From the NCBI RefSeq assembly GCF_902686445.1, contig NC_062222.1, forward strand, positions 137,440,596-137,504,595: a stretch of 64,000 bases of DNA, written 5' to 3'. How positions within the stretch are numbered: position 1 is the first letter of the stretch; each line of letters opens with the position of its first letter. Source of the stretch: Sciurus carolinensis. Lineage: Eukaryota > Chordata > Mammalia > Rodentia > Sciuridae. The position numbers were made by a program, and so were the translations under genes. Below, in pieces: positions 1-12,756 of this stretch. Under the pieces are notes generated by a model. That model did not search any database and was not told the DNA's origin. It saw only the letters and a program-made list of their open reading frames with translations.

Positions 1-424
1 TTCTTGGAGGATGACTAAACCCTGTACTTGCTTCCCAAAATACTCTTGACAGCCATGTAGAAAATATACTAGGCACAAAAGACTTCTGCCAATTAAAAGT
101 CACTAACGAGGCTGCCAATCTTTCTCAGTAAGATAACTACGATTCCCAAAAGACAAGTGGTCTGGATTTCTCCCTGAGAATAACCCTCGTGTCAAAAGGA
201 TTGAGAGGTCCAAAAACAATTTTTTTAGATAGGTTTGAGGTTAAAAAACAGAAAATTCCACATTGTCTTTTTATCTGCACTACATTTTCAGTCCTGTAAT
301 TAATAAATAATTCTCTAAATATGAAAATTCCCTTCTAGAGAGAAGAGGGGCTAAACAGTATATAACTACTAACTCATTAAGGGCAATATGTGTTTTATAG
401 CAGCTTGTCTCCAAAGAAAGCAAA

Positions 425-575
425 TCTTGAAATCAGAACACTAAATTCAGGTCCTAGCTTAACCACATACTATAGACCAGGCAAATTATCTAATCTCTCT
501 TGGCCTCAGTTTCCTGCTCTTTAAAATGAGAGTAAAGAATTTTCTTACTCATGCATAAAACTGACAAAGAATAAA
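425..575 (+). mobile_element. MIR SINE relic
   Basis: The stretch follows the MIR core and 3' part: a section resembling 'accacatactatagaccag', then TTGGCCTCAGTTTCCTGCTC and TTTAAAATGAGAGTAA. The MIR family is an ancient mammalian tRNA-derived SINE. The copy is diverged and partial. Confidence 0.7.
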
Positions 576-3109
576 AGGTGTGGGAACGCTCTGTGTTGGC
601 AAAGGTATAGAAAACAGGCAGTCTTACGAGAGAGAACACAAAATGGCATGACCTGGGGGAGCCGCAGCACCAGGCGCCGCCTAACGGGCACGCAACCTCA
701 CCCAGCCGCCACCTGGAGGCGCGACCCGAGGAGCACATCCTGCATACAGAATCACGGAGGACAGCACGCTGCAGCTCCAGGTGGGAGCAACCAAACGTGA
801 TCGACTAGGGGCAGGCACTACCTGCAGGTCACCCCAAGGACTGCTTCAAAACGAAGACGCGATCTCCACGAGTGCGGGAGCAGGCACAGGACATCCCAAG
901 GTTCAAACGAGACTGGCACAGGCGGCACACAGAGCGGCGCCGGGGCCTGTGGATGTCTCTGCTGCTTAGATTCAAAATAAATGACTAATAGAGGGACAAA
1001 CGGAACCATGGCCACCTAAAACACGGGACCGCAGTGCTCATTAAGTAAGGGAAACCTGTACTACCAGAGTTCCAAGGCTGGGAGGGTAGCCGAGTCCGGA
1101 CGTCAGAGAGGGCTGCTAGAGTCCTTCCAGTCCTGCAGGGACAAGAGGCAAGAGTGGCGACAGGTTCCAGGTGGAGAGAGCACCTGCAAAGACCAAGAGG
1201 AGAGGAGGAAAGCCTGAGCACAGCTCCTGAACTGGGCAGCAGGCTAATGGCAGTCACTGAGAAAACAGACTACACCCAGGTCACAAGCCCTGAGGCCAAG
1301 TCAAACCCTGCACCGCGTCTCAGTGACAGCCGAGAAGACTGCGAACAGATGCAGGATGCCAAACGCAAGATTCAATCCAGATATGTGAGGTGGCCGCAGA
1401 GAGAGGGGAACGAGAAGCAGGAAGCAATCTAATATAGACAGGACATGAGCAAGGGCGTTTCAGGTCTCAGGTGCTATCTTTATTTGCAAAGGAGGGCACC
1501 AACATATTTTATGGCAGCACCAATATTCCAGAGCCATAACAAAACATCCTAGACTGGGTGGTGTAAGCCCATTAATGCATCTGTCCTGGCTGGAAGTGGG
1601 GTGTGCAAGACCAAGGGGCCAGCAACTCCCTCCCAGCGAGACCCTGCTACCCTCACCGACTCCCCATGGCAAGGACAGAGAGCACTAGAGAAAGCTCTGT
1701 GGCATCTCTCCTTGTGAGGAAGCCCACCCTGCCCCCACCTTGCCGACTCTCACCTGGCCCCAGCACCTCCAAAGGCCATCTCCTAGCACCAAGCACTGGG
1801 AGGAGGGCTCCGGCACATGCGCTGGGGAGTGCACGGCAGTCCACAGTAAAGTCCTGCTGATTACGCTGAAAACAGCAACCCGATAACAAAAAAAAGCCAC
1901 AGGTAAGTGAACACACTGAGACTCTCTATATCTCTGATGATACGTAAAAGCCAATTTAAAATTTCTGTAATAACGAGTCAGAAGCAGAGATCAATGAAGC
2001 CGGTCATAAAAACACCGCACTTCAAGCCACACGCTTGGCCCCTCCTGCAATCCCCCTGTGGCACTGGGAGCATGGTACTTTATTTCTGACTTTGCCACCA
2101 AAAGAGCTGGGCTGTGTCTCTGAGCAGAGTCCAACAATAACTCAGTGGACTGGCCCAGGGGACCTCTAGGTCCTTCCCGAGTCAGCCGGCCACAGACACC
2201 TTCGTACCAACATAGGTTACAAAAACAAACTGCACAAACGGAAATGCCCAGGCTTTCCAGACACCAAATGCACAGAAGAAGAGATGCAGAGGCCATCAGA
2301 CCCACGCGCAGAGGAGCAGCTGTGGGTGAGAGCAGAACCTAAGGGTGGGCAGAGCAGCGAGGCCCAGGCGAGGCTGAGGGCTTCCTATTGTAAACCCTCC
2401 TCAGTGGCCGGCTGCTGGCATCCATTCTGACTGAATTTCAGCGTGCAAGGGCTTCCTCCAGGGCACACAAGTGTCTAGAAACCTCCCACACTCCTAGCTG
2501 GTCATTTAGTATTTCACTGACAAAAGGAAGACTAGAGGCTGAACCACAGGCGGGGCTGGTCTGCACATGGAAGCAAGCTACGCACAGCCTGTGCCCCTAC
2601 CAGAACCCAGTCCCCGGCCCACGGCACAGCCAGGAGGCCAACCTGCCAGAGCACACTCCCAGGGGGACAGGCGCCATCTCTAGTGACAACCCGGGGTCCG
2701 AGATAGCACAACCCGATGACGGGCCCACAGCTGCCCTGCTTCCAATGCCAGACCAGCCACAGAAGCCCAAATACGGCCCTCGCCAGTCTCCCAGGACACA
2801 GGTGCCCCTGTCTCCAGGCCCAGCAGAGCCTCCCTCTCCACTGCGAAGCTGCCCCGCCCCACCTGCAGGTGACCTGCCAGACACAGTGATTAGTGGCCAG
2901 CTCCCAGTAAGCAGCCTTTGCTTTGCTCAAGTGGGTTGTCTCTGTTTATTTCCACAAAGGAAATGAGGGGCTTCTCTCCATGTGCTCAAACCATATAATT
3001 CTGAAGCCCAGCGTGGCAGAGTCCAAGTCTAGAGAGATCAGTCACTCCCCCGCAGCTGGGGAAGAATCCAAGCACTGCAGAAAGCTTTTAGGAACTTTGT
3101 AATCAAACC

Positions 3110-3215
3110 TGTGGCTCACAAGCATTCACTTTCCCCTTATAACTATGCGATGGTGAGCAACTTCGTCAACTTCCCTAAGCCTCTGTCTTCATTTAATAAC
3201 ACATTTCCCTGGAAG
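3110..3215 (+). mobile_element. MIR SINE relic
   Basis: The segment has the MIR order: a CTATGCGATGGTGAGCAACT stretch followed by TTCCCTAAGCCTCTGTCTTC. It is diverged and partial. Confidence 0.55.
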
Positions 3216-3381
3216 GCGGTATTAAAGGGAACACCCCATGTGCAATAACTGACAAATGCCAGGTGCCCGACAGTTTTGATTCCCTTCTCTTGCTGCCTGT
3301 GCCCTAGGGAGGGACGCCAGAGGTCTCAGAGAAAGGCCGAGGACTCCCCCACACTGGGCATCCTGCACTCACACCCAGTGC

Positions 3382-3396
3382 GGGGGGGGGGGGGGG
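3382..3396 (+). repeat. (G)15 homopolymer
   Basis: Fifteen consecutive G bases. This is a simple repeat, prone to length change and sequencing error. Confidence 0.95.
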
Positions 3397-4139
3397 AACC
3401 CACACTTACGCATGGAACCTACATACAGTATTTGTTTTGCTTTTTCCATGCAGGTGCTGGTGGCTTCTAACCCTCACACTGTATGATCCATAATATTTTC
3501 TTCATTTCCCACACTTGCATTTTAGCAGATTTGAATGGATCTGTCCTCTTCAGAATGAAACAAACATTGTTATCAGCAATACATTACAAAAGGCACTTTG
3601 TCCCACTCTGATCCCACAAAAAGCTGTCCAGGAACATTTGGGCTGGTGAGGAGAACGTTGCTCAGCAGGTGTGGACAGACACCTACCCTGGGCAGGTTAG
3701 AGGTTGCATGCATGGCCTCTAGGGGACGTGTGCTTCTCACGCAGTCACCAAGGAGAGGGCGTGTGGCAGCCAGGCCCAGGCATTGACTGCTCAGCGTCCC
3801 ATGTCTCAGTCTCCCTCCCTCCTTTCCCCCACATGTCCAAGGTCACACGGCTGCTGCAGAGCCGCTTCCCTCAGGAGTCAGTCCAGTGATCTTAGCCTTT
3901 TTTCCAGCAAAATCACTCTCCTTCCACCTCAAAAATAGCTAAGTCAGAGACGAGGGCCTTGGGGCAGATCTGAAAGGTCCCTGTGTCCAGACCTCAGGGG
4001 ACCCTGCCAGGGTTTAGAACAATTCCCAAAATTCAGGTCTAGGCCTAAAGGGGTAAAAAGATACCTCATGTACACAGCTTGGTCACAGAGCAAATGCACA
4101 CCTGTTGGTGACAAGTTTTCAGGAGATAAACAGCAAAAA

Positions 4140-4365
4140 CTGTCAAGAGCTCCCAAGCCAGACTGCCCAGGTTCCTGCCCTACTCAAATACCAGCTGGCT
4201 GTGTGGTGCTAGACAAGGTGCCAGGCTGTCTACACTCAAGTTCCTAGCTGTAACGTGGTGACAATGATAATGCTGCTGTAAAAATCCAGTGAGCTACCAC
4301 ACACAGAGCATCTAGAACAGAACCTGCCGCACAGGAGCTCAAGAAGCATGTGTTAAGTGAATGAA
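4140..4365 (+). mobile_element. MIR SINE, nearly full length
   Basis: From AGACTGCCCAGGTTCCTGCC through GCTGGCTGTGTGGTGCTAGA, then GACAATGATAATGCTGCTGT, to a 3' end resembling GAGCTCAAGAAGCATGTGTT, the segment follows the MIR consensus in order. Confidence 0.8.
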
Positions 4366-4602
4366 TAACTGTAAGCCTCTACTAAATATGTCCGGACTCT
4401 CAAACCATATTTACAATGCACAAAAAATGTCTGGAGTTCTTATATAACTATCAACAATGGCCACCACTAGAGAAGGGGGGATACAAATTTCAGTTTGTTA
4501 TCCTATTTATATATTTCCGTATCATCTGACAATTTTAAACCACATGTGTATATAAATTTGCCTCACAGCCAACTAGATAATGTGATTTCTAACTAAAAAA
4601 AC

Positions 4603-4645
4603 TCTGGGTTCAATCCCTGGTACCAAAAAAAAAAAAAAAGAATAA
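4603..4645 (+). mobile_element. 3' end of an ID-type SINE with poly(A)
   Basis: The tRNA-like B-box end (GGGTTCAATCCCTGGTACC) is followed directly by a run of 15 A and AATAAAAG. Only the 3' end is present. ID/tRNA-derived SINEs of this kind are rodent elements. Confidence 0.65.
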
Positions 4646-5339
4646 AAGCAATAATAGATGGAAACATTCACCAGAGTGCCTGGAAGAGGCACTCAGCAGA
4701 GAAGTGGAGATGGCAAGCTGGAGGTAAGGATGGCTGGGCTCCCAAGAACTCCACACCCGTGCTGAGCACTTAAGGCCTCCGTCAGCCCAGAGACAGCCCA
4801 TCTGTGCTGCATGGAGGGCTGCTCTTCAGAACAGGCAAGTCCAGGATACACACTTGAATTAATTAGGAAGAGGGGGTTAAAATAGAAAACATGGTACCAC
4901 ATGTCCTCAGGATTCATCCCAATTGCCACCTTCACCTGTGTCCCCACATCAGAGAGTTTAAATCAATAGGAGTCTGGGTATTATAACATTTAGGAAAGCC
5001 TTACAGTTTCAAGTGCCGTGTAAAACTCCAAAACCATTTCCAGACATTCCTCTTTCCTTGCTGGTCATCAGTGGCAAACCTGTTCATCACACAGCCCCAG
5101 GAGGCACCGTGTCCAGATGCAAGAAGCCATTTCTCTAAATGTCCTTGAACAAAATATCCATGTAGACCTCTGCCCCCAATCTAGCTGTCCACCATGGCTA
5201 AAGATTACCCTAGCTTGTACTGCTGTAATCTAATGCCAAGATCATCACTATCACGTCTCATTCCCTTCTAAACAATTTTTATAATGAAAAATGGACCCTG
5301 TCAGGGTTGGGTCCCAGTGCTACAGAAAACTCTCATTTT

Positions 5340-5556
5340 TCTTTCTTTTTTTTTTTTTTTGTGCCAGGGATTGAACTCAGGGGCACTCAGTCACTGAGCC
5401 ACATCCTCAGCCCTATTTTGTATTTTATTTAGAGACAGGGTCTTATTGAGTTGCTTGGCACCTTGCTTTTGCTGAGGCTGGCTTTGAACTCACAATCCTC
5501 CTGCCTCCGCCTCCTGGGCCATTGGAATTACAGGCATGTGCCACTGAGTCCAGCAG
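5340..5556 (-). mobile_element. B1/ID composite SINE of squirrel type
   Basis: On the plus strand it starts with a poly(T) tail, then the ID-like part (GTGCCAGGGATTGAACTCAG, ending CCACATCCTCAGCCC). A linker TATTTTGTATTTTATTTAGA follows, and then a B1/7SL-like part (TGCCTCCGCCTCCTGGG, GCATGTGCCACTGAGTCCAG). This dimeric arrangement is what I associate with sciurid genomes and is the main clue to the organism. It appears inserted into an older LINE-1 relic. Confidence 0.88.
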
Positions 5557-5559
5557 GAA

Positions 5560-5900
5560 AATTATTTCCGACCCAGAATTCTATACTCAGTCAAGCTATC
5601 AGCTAAAAGTGAGGAAAACATTAAACATTACAGAAGATCCAAAACAGAATTCTTTTTCAGAAAGTTAACTGGTGAATACGCTTAACCAAAACAAGAGAGA
5701 ACATTGTAAAAAGGAGGAATCCAACCCAAGAAAGAGATGAAAGGAATCCTCAGGGAGAGAAAAAAGACCTCAAGTGGACAAAGGAGCTATGGACCCAGGC
5801 TGGAGCAGGAAGAAGGTAAGGCCCAGGAAGGATTACTCTAGGAACGGATGAAATGGAGACTTCCTGATGAACATGATGAGTTGAGACGAGAGGTAAATAC
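5560..5900 (+). mobile_element. Old LINE-1 3' region relic
   Basis: The segment beginning ACCCAGAATTCTATACTCAG and continuing through CAAGCTATCAGC, then AACCAAAACAAGAGAGAA and CAACCCAAGAAAGAGATGAA, follows the 3' untranslated region of ancient mammalian L1 (L1M-type) as I remember it. It is heavily diverged. Confidence 0.5.
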
Positions 5901-6014
5901 ATGACACATAAAAAGAAAAAGAAGCAAAACAAAAAAAGGCAATTGTTAACTCAAGAAAAAAGAAAAAGCTATGAAAAGAAATGTGATCAAAATAGACTAT
6001 CTCCCCTAGTACCC

Positions 6015-6255
6015 CGCATAGGTCGAGGGGAATGAAGGGAGGGGAGGGGGTGTGGGGGGAGGAAGATAGTAGAGCGAAACAGACATTATTACCTCATGTA
6101 CCTATATGACTGCATGACTGATGTGATCCTACAGTATGCAAAATCAGAAGAATGAGAGATTACACTCCATTTATGTATGATTTATCAAAATGCATAAATG
6201 CACTCTATTGGCATGTATAACTAATAAGAACAAATAAAAATTTTTTTAAAAAATA
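6015..6255 (+). mobile_element. 3' end of a LINE-type retroelement with poly(A)
   Basis: A G-rich polypurine tract (6,029-6,064) is followed by GAAACAGACATTATTACC, an ATATGACTGCATGACTGATG stretch, then GTATAACTAATAAGAACAAA, AATAAAAA and an A/T tail. A G-rich tract before the end and a poly(A) tail are typical of L1 3' UTRs. This end is common in squirrel sequence as I remember it. The class assignment to L1 is likely but not proved. Confidence 0.6.
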
Positions 6256-7623
6256 GGCTCTATCTCATCCATAAATAATATTTACATAATCATAGTGCTG
6301 CTGAAATTTACCAAAATTTTTAAAATAATTACTGTGATCTGTTTGACCCACAAAACACTTCCAAAATCAAATGTGTGGGTTTTCCCACACCAACCCACCG
6401 TGAGACCAACTGTGTGTCCTACAACCCAAATACACTCTGATCAGCATCGGGTCCTGCACGTGAAGGTGGAAGGCCACCAGGCACTCTGCCCCACTTCAGA
6501 AATCAGCAGCCTGCCACGTCCTTCATCCTTCTGACCAACCAGCTACCCATCCAGGCTTCCCACAAGCCCTCCTTGGGCTTGAGCGTCTGTTAAAACAGCC
6601 CACAGAGCTCAGGGAAACCCTTCTCTATCAGTTTATTACAAAGGACACAACTCAGGAGCAGCCAAAGGAAAGGGCTCAGGGGACAGGCACAAGCCGGGGT
6701 GCGGAGCACAGAGCCTCCTGGGGCACCACCCAGAGTCTGCGGCCGGGAGCCCTCCTGACTCAGGGTCTGGGGCTTTGTAAAGGGTTCTCCGTGTGGGCTG
6801 CCCTTTAAAGTATTCCACCTCTAGCCACTGCACCTCCCCTGAGGTTGGTGGGGGGATAAATTTCTAACTCTCTCATCATGCCCTGATCTTTCTGGCCACC
6901 AGTCCCCAGACTGAAGGTGTCTAGGGATGGCCCACCACCCAATATCTCATTATCATGTAAAATACACCCTTATCACTCCAGTGATTCCAAGGGCTTTTGT
7001 CAGGAATTGGGAACTAAGACCAAATATATGGGGAAAGATGTTCCTATCACCCCTATGACTCAGGAAACTACAAAGTACCTCAGGAGCTCTAGGTCAGGAA
7101 CCAGGACAAAGACCAAATACATATTCTTACACTCTCGTTATCACACAATTATCCTAGGAGGCTGGGGACAAGTAAGTGGGTAGCAGGAGCAGGGGATAAG
7201 AGACCTAAATCCTCTCCTTCCATAGCTGGATGCCTCACACACATACTCCCTAGAAGAAAGAGTCAACATGCTGAGTGATAGCCTCTGGGGCTCAGAGTCG
7301 GGTGGAGAGGGTGAAGGGTAGGGCAGGCAACTGGTATGTTTTTGTTCTAAGCCTTGGAGAACTTTCAAATCTTAAACTATGTGCCTATACAACCTAGTGA
7401 AAAATGAGTTTTTAGTGTGTAAACAGAATCTGATACTTGACCAACAAGAATATTATACCATGTGGTATATTCTTAAATTTTTTGGAATCCAATCACTTGG
7501 AAAATGTAGAGAAAGCTATAAATCACACATAGGCATGTGCACACAAAACTCTTACACAGAATTTCAGAATTTTATAAATTTATGAAGGTCAGGTTAAATA
7601 CCTTAGAATTATAGATTCCAATT

Positions 7624-7742
7624 TCTTTTTTTGCTTTTGGTTTTTGTTTTTGTTTGCAGTGCCTTGGTTAGAAGCAGGGTTAGAAACAGGGCCTTGTGTG
7701 TACTGGGCAAGTGTTCTCCCCCTGAAATAGACCCCAGCCCAG
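7624..7742 (-). mobile_element. Rodent SINE fragment (ID/B1-related)
   Basis: Read on the plus strand: a T/G-rich tail, then GCAGTGCCTTGGTTAGAAGC, AGGGCCTTGTGTGTACTGGG, CAAGTGTTCTCCCCCTGAAA and ACCCCAGCCC. This is the reverse complement of the usual rodent SINE with its promoter-like boxes. Confidence 0.75.
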
Positions 7743-8359
7743 ATTCTAGTTTCTTAAAGGAAATTTATCTTAGAGCAGAGCTTGTCATTTACTGTATAGG
7801 GAAAAAAATGAAAAACTATCAAAAATTCCTGATGGTCAAATGAGATTTACAATACTTGCTATCAGTTGCTGCTTCCTGATTCCTTCCAGATTCACATGGT
7901 TCCCAGCTCTCAATGAAGGTGTGAACCTTGTTTACTGGCTCTTAGAACTCAAAACAGTGCAAGGCTCTGAAGTACAAGAGTGTAAATCACTGCGTCCATT
8001 CTAGAAAAAGACAAGGAGTCATGCACTTGGCTTCCTGTGAGGAGTCCTCCACCTTGAAAAGGAAAGTTCCCAAGTACCCACACACAGCTTCTTCCAGTAG
8101 AGGAATCATTCTAAAACTCATTGGCATAATGTCTGTAGTCAGAGCAGGCCACTCAAAGGCCCCAAAGCCGCCAAAATGCTGTTTCTGATGGAACCGCCTC
8201 CACACTGACAACCTCACCAACAGCCCCACATCAGGTCCGAACAGTTTGTCTTTTAAGAGGGCTCTTAGCATTCCTGACAATTTGCTTAAAAATTTGATGC
8301 CTTAGTTTATGCATCTATTAACCGAAACTAACAATAACCTGGACATTGTAATAAGAGGA

Positions 8360-8895
8360 CCAGTTCATGCTGGTGGGCAGATGACAGCCCCAAGACATCA
8401 GGGCCTTAGTTCCTGGAACAGGTGACCATGTCACCTTACATGGCAAAATGGGATAGAGATTTTCCTGGATTACTTCAGTGTCCCCTCTAAGTCCAGCAGC
8501 ATTTAGAAGCTGGAGACTTTCTCTGGGAGGAGAAGAGCATGGAGAACAGGAGTTGATAGCTTGAGCAGGATTCCACAGTCCTTGCTGCTTCTGAGCTGGG
8601 GGGTCACATGCAGGGACAGAAAGAGGCATTGAGGTGGGTCCACAGTTGGCAGCCAGCAAGGAAACAGAGACCTGGTCCCACAACCGCAAGGAACTACATT
8701 CTGCCAATGCCAAGTAAGCCTGGAAGCAACCCTTCCCAGAAACTCCAGTAGAAATTCTGAGGATGCCTTGATGTTTACCCACTGAGATCCAGGTCAGAAC
8801 TCTAACCTACAGGACTGTAGGTACCGTGCGTGTTGTCTGAAGTCATTAAACTTGTGGTCATTTGTTACAGCATCTGTAGGAAACTGATACAGTGA
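8360..8895 (+). mobile_element. MaLR-type solitary LTR (MLT1-like), diverged
   Basis: Features in order: a section like CCTTAGTTCCTGGAACAGGT, CACCTTACATGGCAAAATGG, TTCCTGGATTACTTCAG, then a 3' end with TCATTAAACTTGTGGTCATT, TGTTACAGCA and AGGAAACTGATACAG. This is the layout of ERVL-MaLR LTRs. No internal viral genes are present. Confidence 0.6.
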
Positions 8896-9994
8896 TGTTG
8901 ATGAAACCCCCAACAGTGTCTGGTATAATGTGGGTATTTGACAAAAGTCTACTGACTTCCTTAAATCAAAAGGTAAGACTGGCCATATTCCATCTGAAAC
9001 AAAGGATTACAGACTTGTCCTGACAAACAGTGACTTGAGGAACTATAAACGTCTCATAATGTCTACAAAAGCCTTTCCTTTAACTTATATACCTACCCAT
9101 ACCTGTCTTACTGAAAACTTGAAGCCTCACACCAGGGACTAAATGCAGGTGTGTGTTCACCAACTTGGCCGCCAGTCACCATAGGAACCTCTCCCAGCAC
9201 TTGCCTACACACATCCAAGTCTGCTTTTCCCACTGCCTGTGAGCACCCCTCTTCCCACAAGTCACTGTGGCCCTGCATAGTGCTTTGGCACATCACAGGA
9301 AATCCATAGGATGTTTGACGATGCAACATATCATGGTATAACTTAATATCCACACAGACAACGAGAGTTCGTAGAGGCCCAGGGCCAGGTTCTTTGGCCT
9401 TTGTGTTCTCCTGCCGCTGATGTCTAGGGCGTTGGAAGCCCTCTGTAGAGGTGACGAAGACAAAGAAAAGCTGGACACTCACAAACAGCTCTTCAGGCAG
9501 GGGCCTGAGGAGAGGAGAGTCACGGGCACCCCTCGGTGCCAGAGCCAGGCCCACCCAGATGCAGGAAGCTCACTAGCACCGTTGCTTCCCATACGAACAG
9601 GTGAGTACTCTCCCCACCTTGGCCTCCCACTGCCCTCTGCCTTCCCCAACCACAAGATCGCTCACTTGGGAATTGAAATGTTAAGAAAGAAATTATGCTT
9701 CATTAAAGGAAGGCTCGTGGGGATGTAAGCAGATGGGAGAGATTACTAAAGGCTCAATTGTGCACACCTCTCAATAATTTTGTTTACAAAAGATAAATGG
9801 TAACTGAACATGAACTTGATGATGCCCCAAAATGCACTTCAAACAATGTTGGCCAACTAAAGACAGGAACTGTAAATGAAGTTGCCTAACAACCTAGAGC
9901 ATATCAAATTTGGAGTTTTAAAGAAAAACACAGATACATTCAATTATTAATAAAGCATTTTTATTCATCTTTGTCAACACAATATTTTACAACT

Positions 9995-10190
9995 TAGAAA
10001 ATTGTTACATTCATAGTTTCATTTGATCCTCAGAAAAATCTTTTGAGTTAGGCAGAACAGGTATTACTAACAGCTAACGTCCTTTAGGGATGAGAACTGA
10101 AGTTCAGAGGATAAACGTGGACTTAACAAAAGCCTTTGTAGAGCCGAGTTTCTAACTGAGTCCCCTGCACAAAAGAACCAGTGTAAGCTA
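9995..10190 (-). mobile_element. MIR SINE relic
   Basis: On the plus strand TTTCATTTGATCCTCAGAAA, then AGGTATTACTAACAGCTAAC and GGATGAGAACTGAAGTTCAG follow the reverse complement of the MIR 3' half. Confidence 0.55.
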
Positions 10191-12638
10191 TCCTTAATAT
10201 ACTCTTATATATCCTGTCAACATTCAAAAAGGTTTAAGCGGCCTGCAACAGACATCTACATAATCAGAACTTGACAGTGGAAAAGAAAGAGAAAAGCACT
10301 GGGTAAGCAAGGTAGGCAGGGGTGAAGGTGAAACAGAGACTTAGAACCACAGTTCAAGAAAAAACACTCTCTGAATCTCCAGTTCTAGGCAAAAAGTACT
10401 TAGGGGAAACAAGATGATTTATAGAATCATCATAATCTGAAAAAGGGGACGTACCATCATTGTTTAACACACTCCTGCAGCCAAACCAATCTCTCAGACA
10501 CCACACCAATGGCATCAAACCAAGGAGTGCTCCAGTGATGTGTGAGTCATTCTCTGTCCCAGCCCTAGGCGAGAGCACAAAGGGCAGTTCTGAAGTGTAC
10601 ATCCCCACACGTGCCCTCACGAAACCCCCTGCCATTGAATCTACAAAAAAATCAAGCCTGCTGCAAACATTCTCAGTGAAGAACAAGCATTAACTAGTTA
10701 CGTCTCAGTTAAAACATTAAGAAAACCATGAAGAAAAACCAGTCCAGTTTTTCTAAAGTGAGATTCCCTAAGTAAACGAACCACCTGGAGCATATAACAA
10801 AGAACTTTTTTTAATTAAGAAAAGAACACAAATCAAAAAGTGCTACTGACCGAGGTAAAATCGTAATACACTAGCATTACTACTTGACCAAACAGCTATT
10901 ATCTATTTTTAATCCTGGTAATTATCCAAATAACTAAGATCAGCAGAGAAAATTGTGTACCCTTTCTACAGAGACATGCGGCTTGAAGAAACTCAAGGAC
11001 ACCAAAATTCCCCCTTATCAAATAGATAAATTGAAAAGGGGTTTAATGTCTTAAAGGATTGGATTCTACATTCCTTAAAATCAGAGCTTCCTTATAGGTC
11101 ATTTAACATATGATGAAACTTTTTGCAAGTTGTAATTTTAAACTATGCTTTAAGCTGTTACATAAAGCCATGTGCATCTACTTGAGGCAGCCTCGAAATT
11201 CTATTTATTTCAGATTCTCCAAAATAAAAACTCTGTTATGAATTGGGACACAGAAAAGCCTAAAGTTGACAGACTTAATGATACTTAAACATTGATAAAA
11301 TGCTCCAGAAAAAAAGATCTGTCCCGACAATTTCATAAAGAGAGAGAAAAAAAAAAACTAATGGAATAGAATGAAGATGTTGCAAGTATCACATAATTAT
11401 GAAGAATACACAACACCAAAAGGTCACTTAAGCTCATTGTAGATGCTAGTCCTTAACAATGAGATAGTACACACCAGGCAACCAATCTTGTTTAGAAGAA
11501 ACTAAAAAGGAAGAAAAGGAACTTTCTCTTTAGAAGACATTTTCAAACATCTTCACTATTTGTACCACTGCTACTGAAAGAACTTTTCTCTGCTATATTT
11601 GGTTGAAAGAATGAAAGGTTAAAGGCTGAGGAGGATCTTGGAAATTATTCAGTTTAAGACCCTCAAAGGTGAGAATTATAAAGTCCAGATGAGGCAGCCT
11701 TACAGGAACAAACAGTAAATGAATTCCAGACCCAAAATTAGACTCAATAAATTCTAATCAAGTACTCTGCACTATGCAAGAAATACTAGGAAGTAATAGC
11801 AAAAAATTAATTTAACAGCCCTTCGGTGAGCCAAGGATCTGAAGGTTCACGCTAACACGGAAGACTGGACTCGGTATAGAAACAGGCCTCTCTTTGGCTG
11901 CACCTCTTCCCTGCTCCGGGCACAAACTGTGCCTCCCTATCAGAGCATATTTCAAGCTGTGCTACAGTTAACCACTTACTGCCCAAACCCACACTGTCCC
12001 TGAAGACCATGCACTCCTAAGGGCAGGACTTCAGGCAGGGAAGGCTTCAGAGGTCAGGTACCACTAAAAAGAATGGCTAAGCAGGAGCTGAATGACTGGA
12101 GCTGGGGCGGGCAGCATAGGTGAGGACAGAACTGGAAAATGATGAAGGGCCCTAAGCTTAATATGGACAACAGTGACAGCCAAGTGATTAGCACAGCTGT
12201 CTTGTAGACCAGTTATTTGGGCAGCCTCTCTTGAAAGGACTTCAGGCCAGATATGAGCACTTCTTGTGCCTACTGTTGTTTTCCCTCAGCTCGGTAAAAA
12301 GGAAATGCTGTCTTGTCTGATTTTGCATCACCCAGGAGGAGAATCTCCCTGGGCAATAATAGGTGTTTTGAAACGTTTGATGGAAGGATAAATGATCCCA
12401 CTTTACTTAGCCTAAGAAACACAGAGGACCTAGGGACAGCCTCAGGTCTTCTCCTCCATCCCAAATCAGAGTTTCCCCCTCCCCGGATCTCACCCTAGCG
12501 CTTTTAATCTGACCTCCAACTGTAACTGCCTTGGCCTCTTTCCCTGGGTGTGGATTCTCCTGCTTCAAACGCATTTTCCAGTCCGCCAAATTCTTGGGAG
12601 AGTTTCCTCCCCCTCTCCAAGCGCTGAGAGCTGCAAAG

Positions 12639-12756
12639 TTAATTCTGGTTTTCCAGTTTTCGTGTGTGTGTGTGTGTGTGTGTGTGTTAATTCTGGCTTT
12701 CCAGTTTTCGTGTGTTTGTGTGTGTCTGTGTGTGTGTGTGTGTGCGCGCGCGCGTT
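12639..12756. repeat. Tandem duplication around (TG)n, ending in (CG)n
   Basis: A 24-base lead (TTAATTCTGG, C or T, TTTCCAGTTTTCG) followed by a TG run occurs at 12,639-12,686 and again at 12,687-12,756. The second TG tract passes into CGCGCGCGCG at about 12,744-12,754. The alternating purine-pyrimidine tract is a classic Z-DNA-prone sequence, just left of the CpG island. Confidence 0.9.

Noticed and set aside
12313..12498. Small overlapping open frames around 12.3-12.6 kb as an extra AFAP1 exon
   Set aside because: No AFAP1 similarity and no suitable splice-site pair. The sequence looks like ordinary intron next to the CpG island.
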